Below are positions 1 to 6,397 of a stretch of DNA of 55,756 nucleotides, in pieces. The stretch covers positions 1 through 55,756 of the forward strand of contig JAUIJD010000030.1 in the NCBI GenBank assembly GCA_030431475.1, read 5' to 3'. This stretch comes from Verrucomicrobiia bacterium (lineage in GTDB: Bacteria > Verrucomicrobiota > Verrucomicrobiia > Verrucomicrobiales > Akkermansiaceae). The first letter of the stretch is position 1. Each line of letters opens with the position of its first letter. The notes beneath the pieces are model-generated. The model saw only the letters and a list, made by a program, of their open reading frames with translations, was not told where the DNA came from and ran no database searches. Made by a program: the position numbers and the translations under genes.

Positions 1-45
1 CACTCGGCCATGAGCCGCCTTTTGGCCGCGTTCGAGCCGAAAATC

Positions 46-130
46 GACCAACCCATCGACCCGAACCAGCCCCGTTCAGCGACCCGACCCGTCAGGGATC
101 AACCGAGGTTTTCCGACAGTCTCGTTGGCT
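46..130 (-). repeat. attC-like recombination site of cassette 5 (degenerate)
   Basis: On the minus strand this begins just after the stop of the cassette 5 gene with the R'' box AGCCAAC (124-130). That box is the exact reverse complement of GTTGGCT at the start of the same cassette (728-734), as expected for an integron cassette. A candidate R' box GTTGGTC lies at 46-52. The inner arms pair poorly, so the outer boundary is uncertain. Seen: the R'/R'' match. Inferred: that the site is or was functional. Confidence 0.45.
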
Positions 131-136
131 GAAATT

Positions 137-700
137 TCAATACGTGAAGTGCGGTCTGAGCCAGTTTGGATCAACCGCGCCTGCAACGTACTTGTTTACT
201 GTAAGTCGCCCAATGACCCGGCCATTCTTGACGATCAGAGGTGGAGTGGACGTATACTTGTTGAACGGGCTGTGCGTGGAATACTCGCCACCGAAGGATC
301 CGTAGTCATTCTGAATGCTCTCAGAGCTGTACTTGCTGCCGTACGTGCCGTAGTCGTTGAATATCGAATCCGCTGAGAACTCGTCATTAATCTGGCCCAA
401 GTAGGTTTTCTTGCCATCGTCTGCAACGACTTTCGCTCCACTGTAAGTGGTGATTACCTTGACGGTCAGCGCCAATTGCAATTCCTCGATGCTGTAGTCC
501 TTCAAAGGCGCCATTTTCGCCTTTAGGCTCTGGATTGCAGCTTCGCGCTTCTTCTTTGCTGCCTCCTTCATCTGACGAATCTTCTGAAGCATCTCCTTCG
601 GATCCGCTTTCTGGGCAGGTGCTTGCGACCAAGCCGGACTGATCATCAGAAGGAATGCTAGTGCCGCGAGTTGAAGGGGCGGTCTGTATATTTTGTTCAT
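137..700 (-). CDS. Cassette 5: secreted protein with tandem N-x-YG repeats
   Basis: A 187-aa protein; the start at 700 gives a clear signal peptide (hydrophobic stretch LQLAALAFLLMISPAWS). The mature N-terminus is Lys/Glu-rich and probably helical (about residues 35-70). The C-terminal half carries three imperfect repeats of the type SIFNDYGTYGSKYSSES, then PPLIVKNGRVIGRLTVNKY. This repeat pattern (N-P/D-YG-x-YG-S-x-YS) recurs in small exported bacterial proteins I recognise by pattern but whose function I do not know. It is the last of five integron cassettes and is preceded by the attC of cassette 4 (728-856). The upstream in-frame extension to 1165 runs through that attC and another gene and is rejected. 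Confidence 0.75.
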   Translation of the reverse strand: MNKIYRPPLQLAALAFLLMISPAWSQAPAQKADPKEMLQKIRQMKEAAKKKREAAIQSLKAKMAPLKDYSIEELQLALTVKVITTYSGAKVVADDGKKTYLGQINDEFSADSIFNDYGTYGSKYSSESIQNDYGSFGGEYSTHSPFNKYTSTPPLIVKNGRVIGRLTVNKYVAGAVDPNWLRPHFTY

Positions 701-727
701 TGCGTGTGTGGTCTCATACTGGTTTAC

Positions 728-856
728 AGCCAACGTCTGAGAAATGGCGATCCCGACCCTCATGGCGGCGCGCCGATTTTCGTTGCCCGATTGAACCACC
801 AAAACGGAAACGCAACAAGGCCGCTGTAAGGGGTCGCCATCTTCGGCTTGTTGGCC
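728..856 (-). repeat. attC site of cassette 4 (129 bp)
   Basis: Minus-strand reading starts with R'' GGCCAAC (850-856) and ends with R' GTTGGCT (728-734). The two ends form a long imperfect palindrome: after the boxes, the arms GAAGATGGCGACCCC and the complement of GGGATCGCCATTTCTC pair with small bulges, the folded-arm structure known for attC sites. R'' is the exact complement of GTTGGCC at the start of this cassette (1390-1396). Length and sequence closely match the site at 2859-2987. Confidence 0.85.
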
Positions 857-866
857 TTGCCCGTCT

Positions 867-1382
867 TCAGGATACCCAGCCACCCAACGACCTCTCCCAC
901 TCCCATCGACCATTCCGCTTCTTCCAGAGCGACTTGCTCCCACCGCCGCCGAGCTGGCACTGCCACACGCCATCAGAAACGACGGCCTCGTCTGGCGAAT
1001 GCCACTCGATGACCGATACCCATCGCATCGTTGCGTTCCGATGGCTGAGGCGACTCCGGACGGACATATCGAAGAGGTATGCGCCATCCGCTGGGTGATA
1101 CGGCTTCGGCAGGTCCGCGATCGACTCGTGGAACTCCTGTGAAAACCGCTGCCAACCTCCCTCATCCCACTTGCCGAAGGGTGTAGGGGTCAGAAAATAC
1201 AGCCCAGCATCTGTAGCTTTTTGATGATCGTCCTCAACGACTGCTCGGATCAGTTCGAGTTCAGAGGCAGGCAAGTCCACCACGGTGGCTCGCCCAACCA
1301 AATTGACGTACAGCTGAGCTATCGCCAGCGCTCCCAAGATGCCGAAGAGCACAATTCGCCCGATGCGCTTCCGTCTGTTCAT
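867..1382 (-). CDS. Cassette 4: single-pass membrane-anchored hypothetical protein
   Basis: A 171-aa protein of unrecognised family. Residues 8-28 (IVLFGILGALAIAQLYVNLVG after an MNRRKRIGR basic start) form one membrane anchor with the rest predicted outside the cytoplasm. The body is Trp-rich (WDEGGWQRF, WVSVIEWHS, WKKRNGRWEWE) and ends GGWVS. The start at 1382 lies 8 bases inside the cassette boundary box at 1390-1396, so the leader is almost absent, which is usual for cassette genes. The stop is 11 bases before attC 728-856. No function is inferred. Confidence 0.7.
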   Translation of the reverse strand: MNRRKRIGRIVLFGILGALAIAQLYVNLVGRATVVDLPASELELIRAVVEDDHQKATDAGLYFLTPTPFGKWDEGGWQRFSQEFHESIADLPKPYHPADGAYLFDMSVRSRLSHRNATMRWVSVIEWHSPDEAVVSDGVWQCQLGGGGSKSLWKKRNGRWEWERSLGGWVS

Positions 1383-1389
1383 GTTATTT

Positions 1390-1447
1390 GGCCAACGTCG
1401 AGGCCTGGCACCCGCTATCGGGAGCGCCCCTCCGCTTCAGGTTGAGG
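1390..1447 (-). repeat. attC site of cassette 3 (short, 58 bp)
   Basis: R' GTTGGCC is at 1390-1396 and an R''-like box CCTCAAC at 1441-1447 (minus strand). The arms share a CCCGATAGCGGG-type core palindrome. This is near the minimum length of attC sites. The cassette 3 gene stops (TAG, 1415-1417) inside the site, as cassette genes often do. R'' matches the box at the start of this cassette (GTTGGTG, 2307-2313) only partly, the one exception among the five cassettes. Confidence 0.65.
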
Positions 1448-2284
1448 TTTGTCGACGCCCTCAGAATCCGACTCGGGGCGGATAGCGGGTTGCTCAGCGC
1501 CGGCTTGTTCGACCCGTTGTTTCTTTGTCGTCTCGAATGGGGTCATCACCCAGGGATGCTCAGGAAGATCTCTGCGGAGGATGTATGCAGTGCCGCCAAA
1601 GCGCTGGCTGATCGCCTCCACGATCTCAAGCTCGCGGTCTCTATGCTTCGGTTCTTGGTCAATCGCGCGGATCTCCCTGAATGTGACAAGAAGGTGGGTC
1701 TTGGCGTGGTCGAGCAGTCTGGATTCCCGAGGAGCGTCCGGTGTGGCGACCCTCAGATCTTCCGGGCATGGACTGACGAATGCCGAGTGATAGACGTGCT
1801 TGTCGGTAAGACGGAGTTCGCGGCCCTCAGTGCCGTCCAGCCAGTTCGTCCGCCATACCCCCTGAAAATCAAACTGGGATTGGGTGAACGTCGACTCTGT
1901 GAATCTCGCAGGCTGGTCAATCTCAATAAGAATCCTCTGTGGTGCCGCCATCTCTTGAAATGGTGCTCGCACGGGAACCTCAAGAATATCTCCTTCTTCA
2001 AGCCGCACGTCGGGCTGATTCGGCGGCCCGATTCGGTAGACTCGATCACCACGCCGGATAAGTGTTCTCGGTGTCCAGCCATAGTCTGAGCAAGTGTTGT
2101 TGGTGGCAGAAAGCGCTCCCCTCACACCAGCTCCCGATGAAACGATAATCTCCTTCGGATTGCTCACTTCGCCGCACACAACGACCCTGACTTGAGGACC
2201 TGCCTCACCAACGGGTTCAAGATCGGCTCGCCCATGAGCTGTGAGGACGATTGCCAGTGATAGGACTGTGGCTGTCGTCTTCAT
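1415..2284 (-). CDS. Cassette 3: secreted protein with SLBB-like domain
   Basis: A 289-aa protein from the start at 2284, which gives a signal peptide (MKTTATVLSLAIVLTAHGRA); an in-frame ATG at 2302 would add six residues and cannot be excluded. Residues about 30-105 (VRVVVCGEVSNPKEI..., RTLIRRGDRVYRIG, LEEGDILEVPV) resemble the SLBB/beta-grasp domain of polysaccharide-export proteins. The rest is unrecognised and ends in a Glu/Pro/Arg-rich tail (DKPQPEAEGRSR) encoded within attC 1390-1447. Sequence: signal peptide and GEV-NP / GD-I-VP pattern. Inference: periplasmic ligand binding. Confidence 0.7.
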   Translation of the reverse strand: MKTTATVLSLAIVLTAHGRADLEPVGEAGPQVRVVVCGEVSNPKEIIVSSGAGVRGALSATNNTCSDYGWTPRTLIRRGDRVYRIGPPNQPDVRLEEGDILEVPVRAPFQEMAAPQRILIEIDQPARFTESTFTQSQFDFQGVWRTNWLDGTEGRELRLTDKHVYHSAFVSPCPEDLRVATPDAPRESRLLDHAKTHLLVTFREIRAIDQEPKHRDRELEIVEAISQRFGGTAYILRRDLPEHPWVMTPFETTKKQRVEQAGAEQPAIRPESDSEGVDKPQPEAEGRSR

Positions 2285-2306
2285 TTCTTGGTCGAACGTC
2301 ATAGCA

Positions 2307-2416
2307 CACCAACCGCCTGACGGCAGCCGCGCGTTGACTGTGGGTTAAGGGTGGTAATCACGGTGAAAATTCGACTCGGAGCGGGTCAGGCGGTTGGGTG
2401 CTGCGGCTTGTTGTGC
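2307..2416 (-). repeat. attC site of cassette 2
   Basis: R' GTTGGTG is at 2307-2313. Two R'' candidates exist: GCACAAC at 2410-2416, the exact complement of the box at the start of this cassette (GTTGTGC, 2859-2865), and ACCCAAC at 2393-2399, which extends into the strongest palindrome (CAACCGCCTGAC pairing with GTCAGGCGGTTG). The gene stop at 2420 abuts the outer box. The palindrome is unmistakable; the outer limit is ambiguous. Confidence 0.78.
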
Positions 2417-2419
2417 TTG

Positions 2420-2848
2420 TTAGTTTCGCTCGTTAAGGCTCGATACAAGCTTGGCAATCGCCCCGCTCTGCGTGATGACACGTGTGACCATACGCCGCCC
2501 CTCCGGCTCATCATCCCACCCAATGAACAGGTAGAATGTGCAATCGTCTGGAAGATCGTCGCGAGAGCCCCCATCCACGGTCTGCTGTCCAATGAACACC
2601 ATGGGATCACCTCGATGGAATGGCCAGGCTGGATAATCCTCGATCCATCGAGGCGCTCGCTCTGCCCTGCGAAAGTAGTTGCCGAGATTCTCGATAAGCC
2701 ACGCGGTCATATCGGAGCCCGAATCCGAGCGACTCCAATCGTCATAGACTCGCTCCACGAATTCCAGTCCACCTTCAGTCGCCGATGCTGCGAAATGCTC
2801 TGCCGCGGCCTTCTGCAGGGCTTCGACAAACTCAACGGGTGGTCTCAT
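2420..2848 (-). CDS. Cassette 2: hypothetical cytosolic protein
   Basis: A 142-aa protein starting MRPPVEFVEALQKAAAEHF at 2848. The longer reading frame to 3088 reads through the attC site of cassette 1 and is rejected. There is no signal peptide or membrane segment. The composition is acidic with several Trp/Tyr (VYDDWSRSDSG, RWIEDYPAWPF, YLFIGWDDEP). I do not recognise the family; the small acidic make-up would fit an immunity or accessory protein, but nothing in the sequence proves that. It is flanked by attC sites 2307-2416 and 2859-2987. Confidence 0.68.
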   Translation of the reverse strand: MRPPVEFVEALQKAAAEHFAASATEGGLEFVERVYDDWSRSDSGSDMTAWLIENLGNYFRRAERAPRWIEDYPAWPFHRGDPMVFIGQQTVDGGSRDDLPDDCTFYLFIGWDDEPEGRRMVTRVITQSGAIAKLVSSLNERN

Positions 2849-2858
2849 GAATCCCTTG

Positions 2859-2987
2859 CACAACGTCTGAGAACAGGCGACCCCGACCCCTATGGCGGCG
2901 CTCCGATTCTCGTTGCAGGATCGAACCACCAAAACCGAGCTGCGACAAGGCCGCTGTAAGGGGTCGTCCTGCTTCGACTTGTTCTGC
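2859..2987 (-). repeat. attC site of cassette 1 (129 bp)
   Basis: R'' GCAGAAC (2981-2987) and R' GTTGTGC (2859-2865) bound a 129-bp site whose ends pair over about 27 bases with one or two extrahelical bases. R'' is the exact complement of GTTCTGC at 3472-3478, the junction of this first cassette with attI. The site is the same length as, and very similar to, the one at 728-856, as attC sites of one integron lineage usually are. Confidence 0.85.
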
Positions 2988-2994
2988 AATTTCA

Positions 2995-3435
2995 TTAATC
3001 GACTAGGTGTTGCGCTTTCTGAAGACGCCTTATCCGGATCACGACAAACGCTCCTGAGAGAGCAACCCACGTAGCTAGAAGCGCCCAATGGGCGACAACG
3101 ATATCCACTCCAACCATCCCGTGCTTGGGTAGTTCGGTCCGATTGAAACGAGCCGGTCCCCGGAGAATCCAGGAGGACCCTCCCGCGTCCTTCTCACGGT
3201 CGGTTAGCTTCCACGTCTGCGCGAGAGGCTCGTATGGGCGGCTCTTACCTCGTTCAGTAACCCAGCCTAGGCCCACGGCCCCGAAGTCTTGGTAGACGTT
3301 TGCTATCAGGTCGCCCTTGTTCCAGCCCGCCCAGCGCCGATAGTGGGTGGAATCCCGCCAAGCCCAGAGGATCGACAGCGTGCCGAACAGCGCTAGCCAG
3401 AGAGAGGGAAGTCGGAGGACACGGGTCATGCGCAC
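2995..3435 (-). CDS. Cassette 1: two-TM membrane hypothetical protein
   Basis: A 146-aa protein with one N-terminal membrane segment (LPSLWLALFGTLSILWAW) and one near the C-terminus (VVAHWALLATWVALSGAFVVI), with about 75 residues between them presumably outside the membrane. It ends in a short basic tail. The ATG at 3435 is followed by another at 3429. It is the cassette next to attI, normally the best expressed position. No family is recognised. Confidence 0.68.
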   Translation of the reverse strand: MRMTRVLRLPSLWLALFGTLSILWAWRDSTHYRRWAGWNKGDLIANVYQDFGAVGLGWVTERGKSRPYEPLAQTWKLTDREKDAGGSSWILRGPARFNRTELPKHGMVGVDIVVAHWALLATWVALSGAFVVIRIRRLQKAQHLVD

Positions 3436-3743
3436 GCGGACTCTTTTCTCGGTGTGAGCCTTCAGTCTTCAGCAGAACAGTTTTATTCTCATCACCTCGG
3501 GGGGTGATATCCGAGGGGATGACTGGTTTCGGAGATTGCCTGAAATCGTTGATTTCTCAAGGATTTTGTCCCGCCGAGTCGTGTGATATCGCGGGCCACT
3601 CCCTCTCCGAGCCAAGGGTGATGTTTCCCGGCGGATATCACACCCTTTGAGTCCCTGTCACCACGCGAACTGTTCGCCCGTGCGTGTTCGCCAGAACACT
3701 TTTTCATTGATCTCCCCGCCCCGTTGGCTTCGCTGCGTGAATC
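3436..3743. promoter_or_regulatory. attI / divergent promoter region of the integron
   Basis: A gene-free stretch between the first cassette and the integrase start, where attI and the divergent promoters should lie. Minus-strand GTTCTGC (3472-3478) marks the attI/cassette 1 junction by complementarity to the R'' box of that cassette. Next to it are overlapping dyads (ATCACC...GGTGAT and CCTCGG...CCGAGG, 3491-3516). The octamer GTGATATC occurs at 3504-3511 and 3583-3590 and inverted at 3634-3641, which could be integrase-binding direct repeats or an operator. I could not pick confident -35/-10 boxes. Confidence 0.55.
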
Positions 3744-4013
3744 ATGACGACGCTTCGGTGGTGCTGGCGCAAGGACTTGGCGGGATTCCGGGGTATTTCG
3801 GAGATGGACCGGGCCGGGTTCCTGCTGCTGCTCGAATGGTTCGAGAATTTCCGACTGCGCCACGAGCTGCCGGCGGGACGGGAGGCCGCCCGGGCCTTCT
3901 GGCAGGCGGAGGTGAATCGCGAGGGCCGGCCCCGGGAGGCATGGTCACGTAAAGGGCTTCGCCCCACGCGATTATCCAAGTGGAGACGAGCTGTGCTGAG
4001 GCGGGTTGCGTAG
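3744..4013 (+). pseudogene. intI: Integron integrase, N-terminal fragment
   Basis: The residues DRAGFLLLLEWFENFRLRHE, then LPAGREAARAFW...PREAW, match the N-terminal SAM-like DNA-binding domain of integron integrases. A 9-codon stretch SRKGLRPTR, encoded by a hairpin element, is inserted in frame. After it the integrase sequence resumes (LSKWRRAVLR) and is then cut by a second hairpin element whose TAG (4011-4013) ends the frame. The rest of the N-domain and the first part of the catalytic domain, including the first catalytic Arg, are missing. Divergent orientation to the cassettes is the standard integron layout. Confidence 0.8.
3946..3972 (+). repeat. Hairpin element copy 1, inside intI
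   Basis: Imperfect stem-loop with core AAGGGCTTCGCCCCACGCG, interrupting the integrase frame without shifting it. It differs from copies at 4008-4033 and 4914-4939 at a few positions. Confidence 0.75.
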
Positions 4014-4033
4014 AAGGCTTCGCCTCACGCGAT
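4008..4033 (+). repeat. Hairpin element copy 2
   Basis: A 26-base element (GCGT..AAGGCTTCGCCTC.ACGCGAT) identical over all 26 bases to the copy at 4914-4939. It carries an in-frame TAG that terminates the integrase N-fragment. A degenerate neighbour (GGCTGAGCCCCAAGCGAT) follows at 4046-4063. Confidence 0.8.
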
Positions 4034-4045
4034 TTCCTCGGAAAT

Positions 4046-4063
4046 GGCTGAGCCCCAAGCGAT
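4046..4063 (+). repeat. Hairpin element copy 3, degenerate
   Basis: GGCTGAGCCCCAAGCGAT matches the 3' half of copy 1 at 15 of 18 positions. It lies between copy 2 and the GIY-YIG gene. Confidence 0.5.
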
Positions 4064-4086
4064 CCGTTTGATGAACAAAACCGGCG

Positions 4087-4362
4087 ATGATCTACGTCTA
4101 CGTCCTACAGTCTGAATCGGACTCCGGCTTGTATATTGGGATGACTTCTGATTTGCGTAGAAGATTCGAGGAGCATCAGCGCGGCGAATCACAAAGCACC
4201 ATAGGCCGGCGACCGTGGAAGCTGATTTACTACGAAGCCTATCTCCTGGAATCAGATGCTTCGGGTCGAGAAGCCTTTTTGAAGAGCGGTGGAGGAAGGC
4301 GATTTCTCGATAAACAACTGAAGAACCACTTCGTGCGTAACCCACGGCGCGAAACCACGTGA
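4087..4362 (+). CDS. Single-domain GIY-YIG nuclease
   Basis: A 91-aa protein made of one GIY-YIG domain: YVYVLQS (first Tyr strand), [16 protein letters not shown] (the YIG-T-x-DLxxRxxEH motif with the catalytic Arg), WKLIYYEAY, and [20 protein letters not shown], which is the REx-x-KSG..R.FL pattern of small UvrC/YhbQ-type nucleases. The catalytic domain looks complete. Its stop (TGA 4360-4362) overlaps the GTG that opens the C-terminal integrase fragment. It lies exactly where the middle of intI is missing and is flanked by hairpin elements, so it probably arrived with the rearrangement. A DNA-cutting role is known for the family; its target here is unknown. Confidence 0.88.
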   Translation: MIYVYVLQSESDSGLYIGMTSDLRRRFEEHQRGESQSTIGRRPWKLIYYEAYLLESDASGREAFLKSGGGRRFLDKQLKNHFVRNPRRETT

Positions 4363-4369
4363 CCGAAGG

Positions 4370-4919
4370 TTTTACGTGGAAGGATGTGGATCTGGAGCGC
4401 AGGACGCTGACGGTGCATCAGGGGAAGGGCGATAAGGACCGCTGCACGGTGCTGCCGAAGAGCCTGGTCGAGGCGCTGGCTGCCCAGGTGGAGCGGGCGC
4501 GCGAGGTGTGGCGGGCGGATCGCGAGGAAGGTCTGGCCGGGGTGCACATTCCCGGGGCGCTGGGCCGCTCAATGCAGCGGGCGGCGGAGACATTTGACTG
4601 GTTCTGGTTGTTTCCGGCGCGCCAGACCTCGATCGATCCACACGGGCAGGTGCGTCGCCGGCACCACATTCACGCGCAGGCCTACGGGGAGGCGGTCAAG
4701 CGGGCGGCGAGGAACGCGGGCATCGAGAAATGGGTGACGAGCCACGCGCTGCGGCATTCCTTCGCCACCCATCTACTGGAGGACGGGACGGACCTGCGGA
4801 CGATCCAGGAGCTGCTCGGCCACGAGGACATCACGACGACGGAGATTTACCTGCACGTGGCGGTGGGGACCAACGGCCTCGGAGTGACGAGCCCGCTGGA
4901 CGGGTTGCTGGTCGCGTAG
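4370..4919 (+). pseudogene. intI: Integron integrase, C-terminal fragment
   Basis: The frame opens at GTG 4359, but integrase homology begins at about 4370 ([22 protein letters not shown]). Present: the beta-hairpin Lys (GKGDKDR), the IntI-specific patch ([21 protein letters not shown]) that separates integron integrases from other tyrosine recombinases, the HALR box, ELLGH, and the nucleophile Tyr in TTEIYLHV. The end [10 protein letters not shown] matches the usual IntI C-terminus, after which the TAG of hairpin copy 4 ends the frame. Absent: catalytic Arg I and everything upstream. With fragment 3744-4013 this is one broken gene and cannot make an active enzyme as read. Confidence 0.9.
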
Positions 4920-4939
4920 AAGGCTTCGCCTCACGCGAT
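4914..4939 (+). repeat. Hairpin element copy 4, at the end of intI
   Basis: Identical over 26 bases to copy 2 (4008-4033). It supplies the stop codon of the integrase C-fragment (TAG 4917-4919). Confidence 0.8.
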
Positions 4940-5025
4940 CATCGAAGTGCTGGCGAGCTGCTGCCAAGGCGGGCCGAGGCGGAGCGCTTCGGCCAGGCCT
5001 TGCACGACCGCGTCGCGCGTCCCGC

Positions 5026-5649
5026 TCACGCCTCCCCCCGCAGCCGTGCCACCTCGGCCTCAAGCGCGGCGAGCCGCTGCTCGACCTGCTGGCGCCAGTC
5101 AGCGCTCTCGACGGCGGCGGAGGCTTCGGGACCGGGTTCCCCGTCATCCCCCGAGATCCGGTGCCGGAAGGTCTCGACGCGGCGCCCGCCGCCGGCCGGC
5201 AGTCGCTCGACCAGCGGACCGTGAGGATACTCGATGAAGCCGCCGAGGATCTCCTCGACCTCGTCGAGCGAGGCGAAGGCATGCATCCGCTCGGTGCGCT
5301 GCTTGAGTTCGCCGGTGGACTGCGTTCCCCGGAGCAGCAGCACCGTGAAGACCGCGCGCTCGGCATCGGTCAGCGCCAGGACGTCGGACAGGTTGTGCTC
5401 GTACTTCGCGGCGCGGCCGCCGAGCTGCTTGCTGACGAGGTACTCCTCGGAAAGCTCGCGCAGGGCGTCCTCGATCTCCGCCGCGCCGTGGTTCGTCACC
5501 GGATGGCGGGAGGTCGATTGGTTGCAGGCGCCGACCAGCGCGTTGAGGGTCATCGGGTAGTGGTCCGGGGTCAGGATCTCCTTTTCGAGAAGGCATCCGA
5601 GAACACGGACGGCCACCGGGCTGAGTTGGATTTCGGGAAAGTGTCGCAT
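5026..5649 (-). CDS. yceH: YceH-family (DUF480) protein
   Basis: A 207-aa protein from the start at 5649 (MRHFPEIQLSPVAVRVLGCL). Family hallmarks are LSP.E.RVLGCLLEKE, TPD.YP.TLNALV.ACNQ.S.R.PV, then a second winged-helix unit (LTDAERAVFTVLLLRGTQSTGELKQRTERMH) and FxxxxEVEEIL. A short C-terminal coiled coil (RQQVEQRLAALEAEVARL) completes the usual architecture and length. DUF480 proteins carry two winged-helix domains, and their role is not well defined. The extension to 5880 overlaps the lemA promoter and is rejected. It is divergent from lemA. Confidence 0.9.
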   Translation of the reverse strand: MRHFPEIQLSPVAVRVLGCLLEKEILTPDHYPMTLNALVGACNQSTSRHPVTNHGAAEIEDALRELSEEYLVSKQLGGRAAKYEHNLSDVLALTDAERAVFTVLLLRGTQSTGELKQRTERMHAFASLDEVEEILGGFIEYPHGPLVERLPAGGGRRVETFRHRISGDDGEPGPEASAAVESADWRQQVEQRLAALEAEVARLRGEA

Positions 5650-5761
5650 CGCTGGAAAGGGTGAGGGGTCGGCGGAAGAACCCGGCGCAGGGGTCCCGGG
5701 CCATCCAATCGGCGGATGCTTTTGTACTGGCTGGGCATCGTCGATCTGAAACCATCGGAGC

Positions 5762-6391
5762 ATGAAGAAAACGGGATGTCTCGTCGCCATCGGGGTGATC
5801 GTCGTCATCGTGCTCGGCGTGGTCGCCACCGGTGTCGGAAAGTACAATTCACTGGTCGCGCTCGAGCAGCAGGTCGACAAGCAGTGGGCGCAGGTCGAGA
5901 ACGTCTATCAACGCCGCGCCGACCTGATCCCCAACCTCGTCGCCACGGTGAAGGGCGCGGCGGATTTCGAGAAGACCACGCTGGAGAACGTGATCGAGGC
6001 CCGGGCCAAGGCGACGCAGATCCAGATCGACGCGTCCAACGCCCCGGCCACCGCCGAACAGCTCAAGCAGTTCCAGGAAGCCCAGAACGGGCTGAGTTCG
6101 GCGCTCTCGCGGCTGCTGGTCACCGTCGAGCGCTATCCCGAGCTCAAGGCCAACGCGAACTTCCGCGACCTGCAGGTGCAGCTCGAAGGCACCGAGAACC
6201 GGATCTCGGTCGAGCGGAAGCGCTTCAACGAGGCCGCCGTCGATTTCAACACGGCGGTGAAGCAGTTTCCGACCGTGCTTTTCGCCGGCATGATGGGCTT
6301 CGGGGACAAACCCTACTTCGAGGCCACGCCCGGATCCGAACAACCGCCCGAGGTGGAGTTCGGCTTCGGAGACGGGGAGGAGGGCGAGTAA
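5762..6391 (+). CDS. lemA: LemA family protein
   Basis: A 209-aa protein with an N-terminal membrane anchor (CLVAIGVIVVIVLGVVATGV, residues 6-25), then the LemA helical domain with the conserved YNSLVALEQQVDKQWAQVENVYQRRADLIPNLV and, later, TVERYPELKAN.NFRDLQ.QLEGTENRI motifs. The C-terminus is acidic. LemA proteins are membrane-anchored helical bundles of uncertain role, typically encoded next to TPM-domain proteins, exactly as here (7 bases before the next gene). Confidence 0.95.
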   Translation: MKKTGCLVAIGVIVVIVLGVVATGVGKYNSLVALEQQVDKQWAQVENVYQRRADLIPNLVATVKGAADFEKTTLENVIEARAKATQIQIDASNAPATAEQLKQFQEAQNGLSSALSRLLVTVERYPELKANANFRDLQVQLEGTENRISVERKRFNEAAVDFNTAVKQFPTVLFAGMMGFGDKPYFEATPGSEQPPEVEFGFGDGEEGE

Positions 6392-6397
6392 GCGACG

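Noticed and set aside
701-1165. N-terminal extension of the cassette 5 gene
   Set aside because: It would translate through attC 728-856 and part of another gene; the signal peptide begins at 700.
2849-3088. 80-residue N-terminal extension of the cassette 2 gene
   Set aside because: It reads through the attC site at 2859-2987.
3946-4939. CRISPR-like array from the repeated hairpin
   Set aside because: Only four copies, irregular spacing (about 40 to 900 bases) and coding sequence between them; no cas genes.
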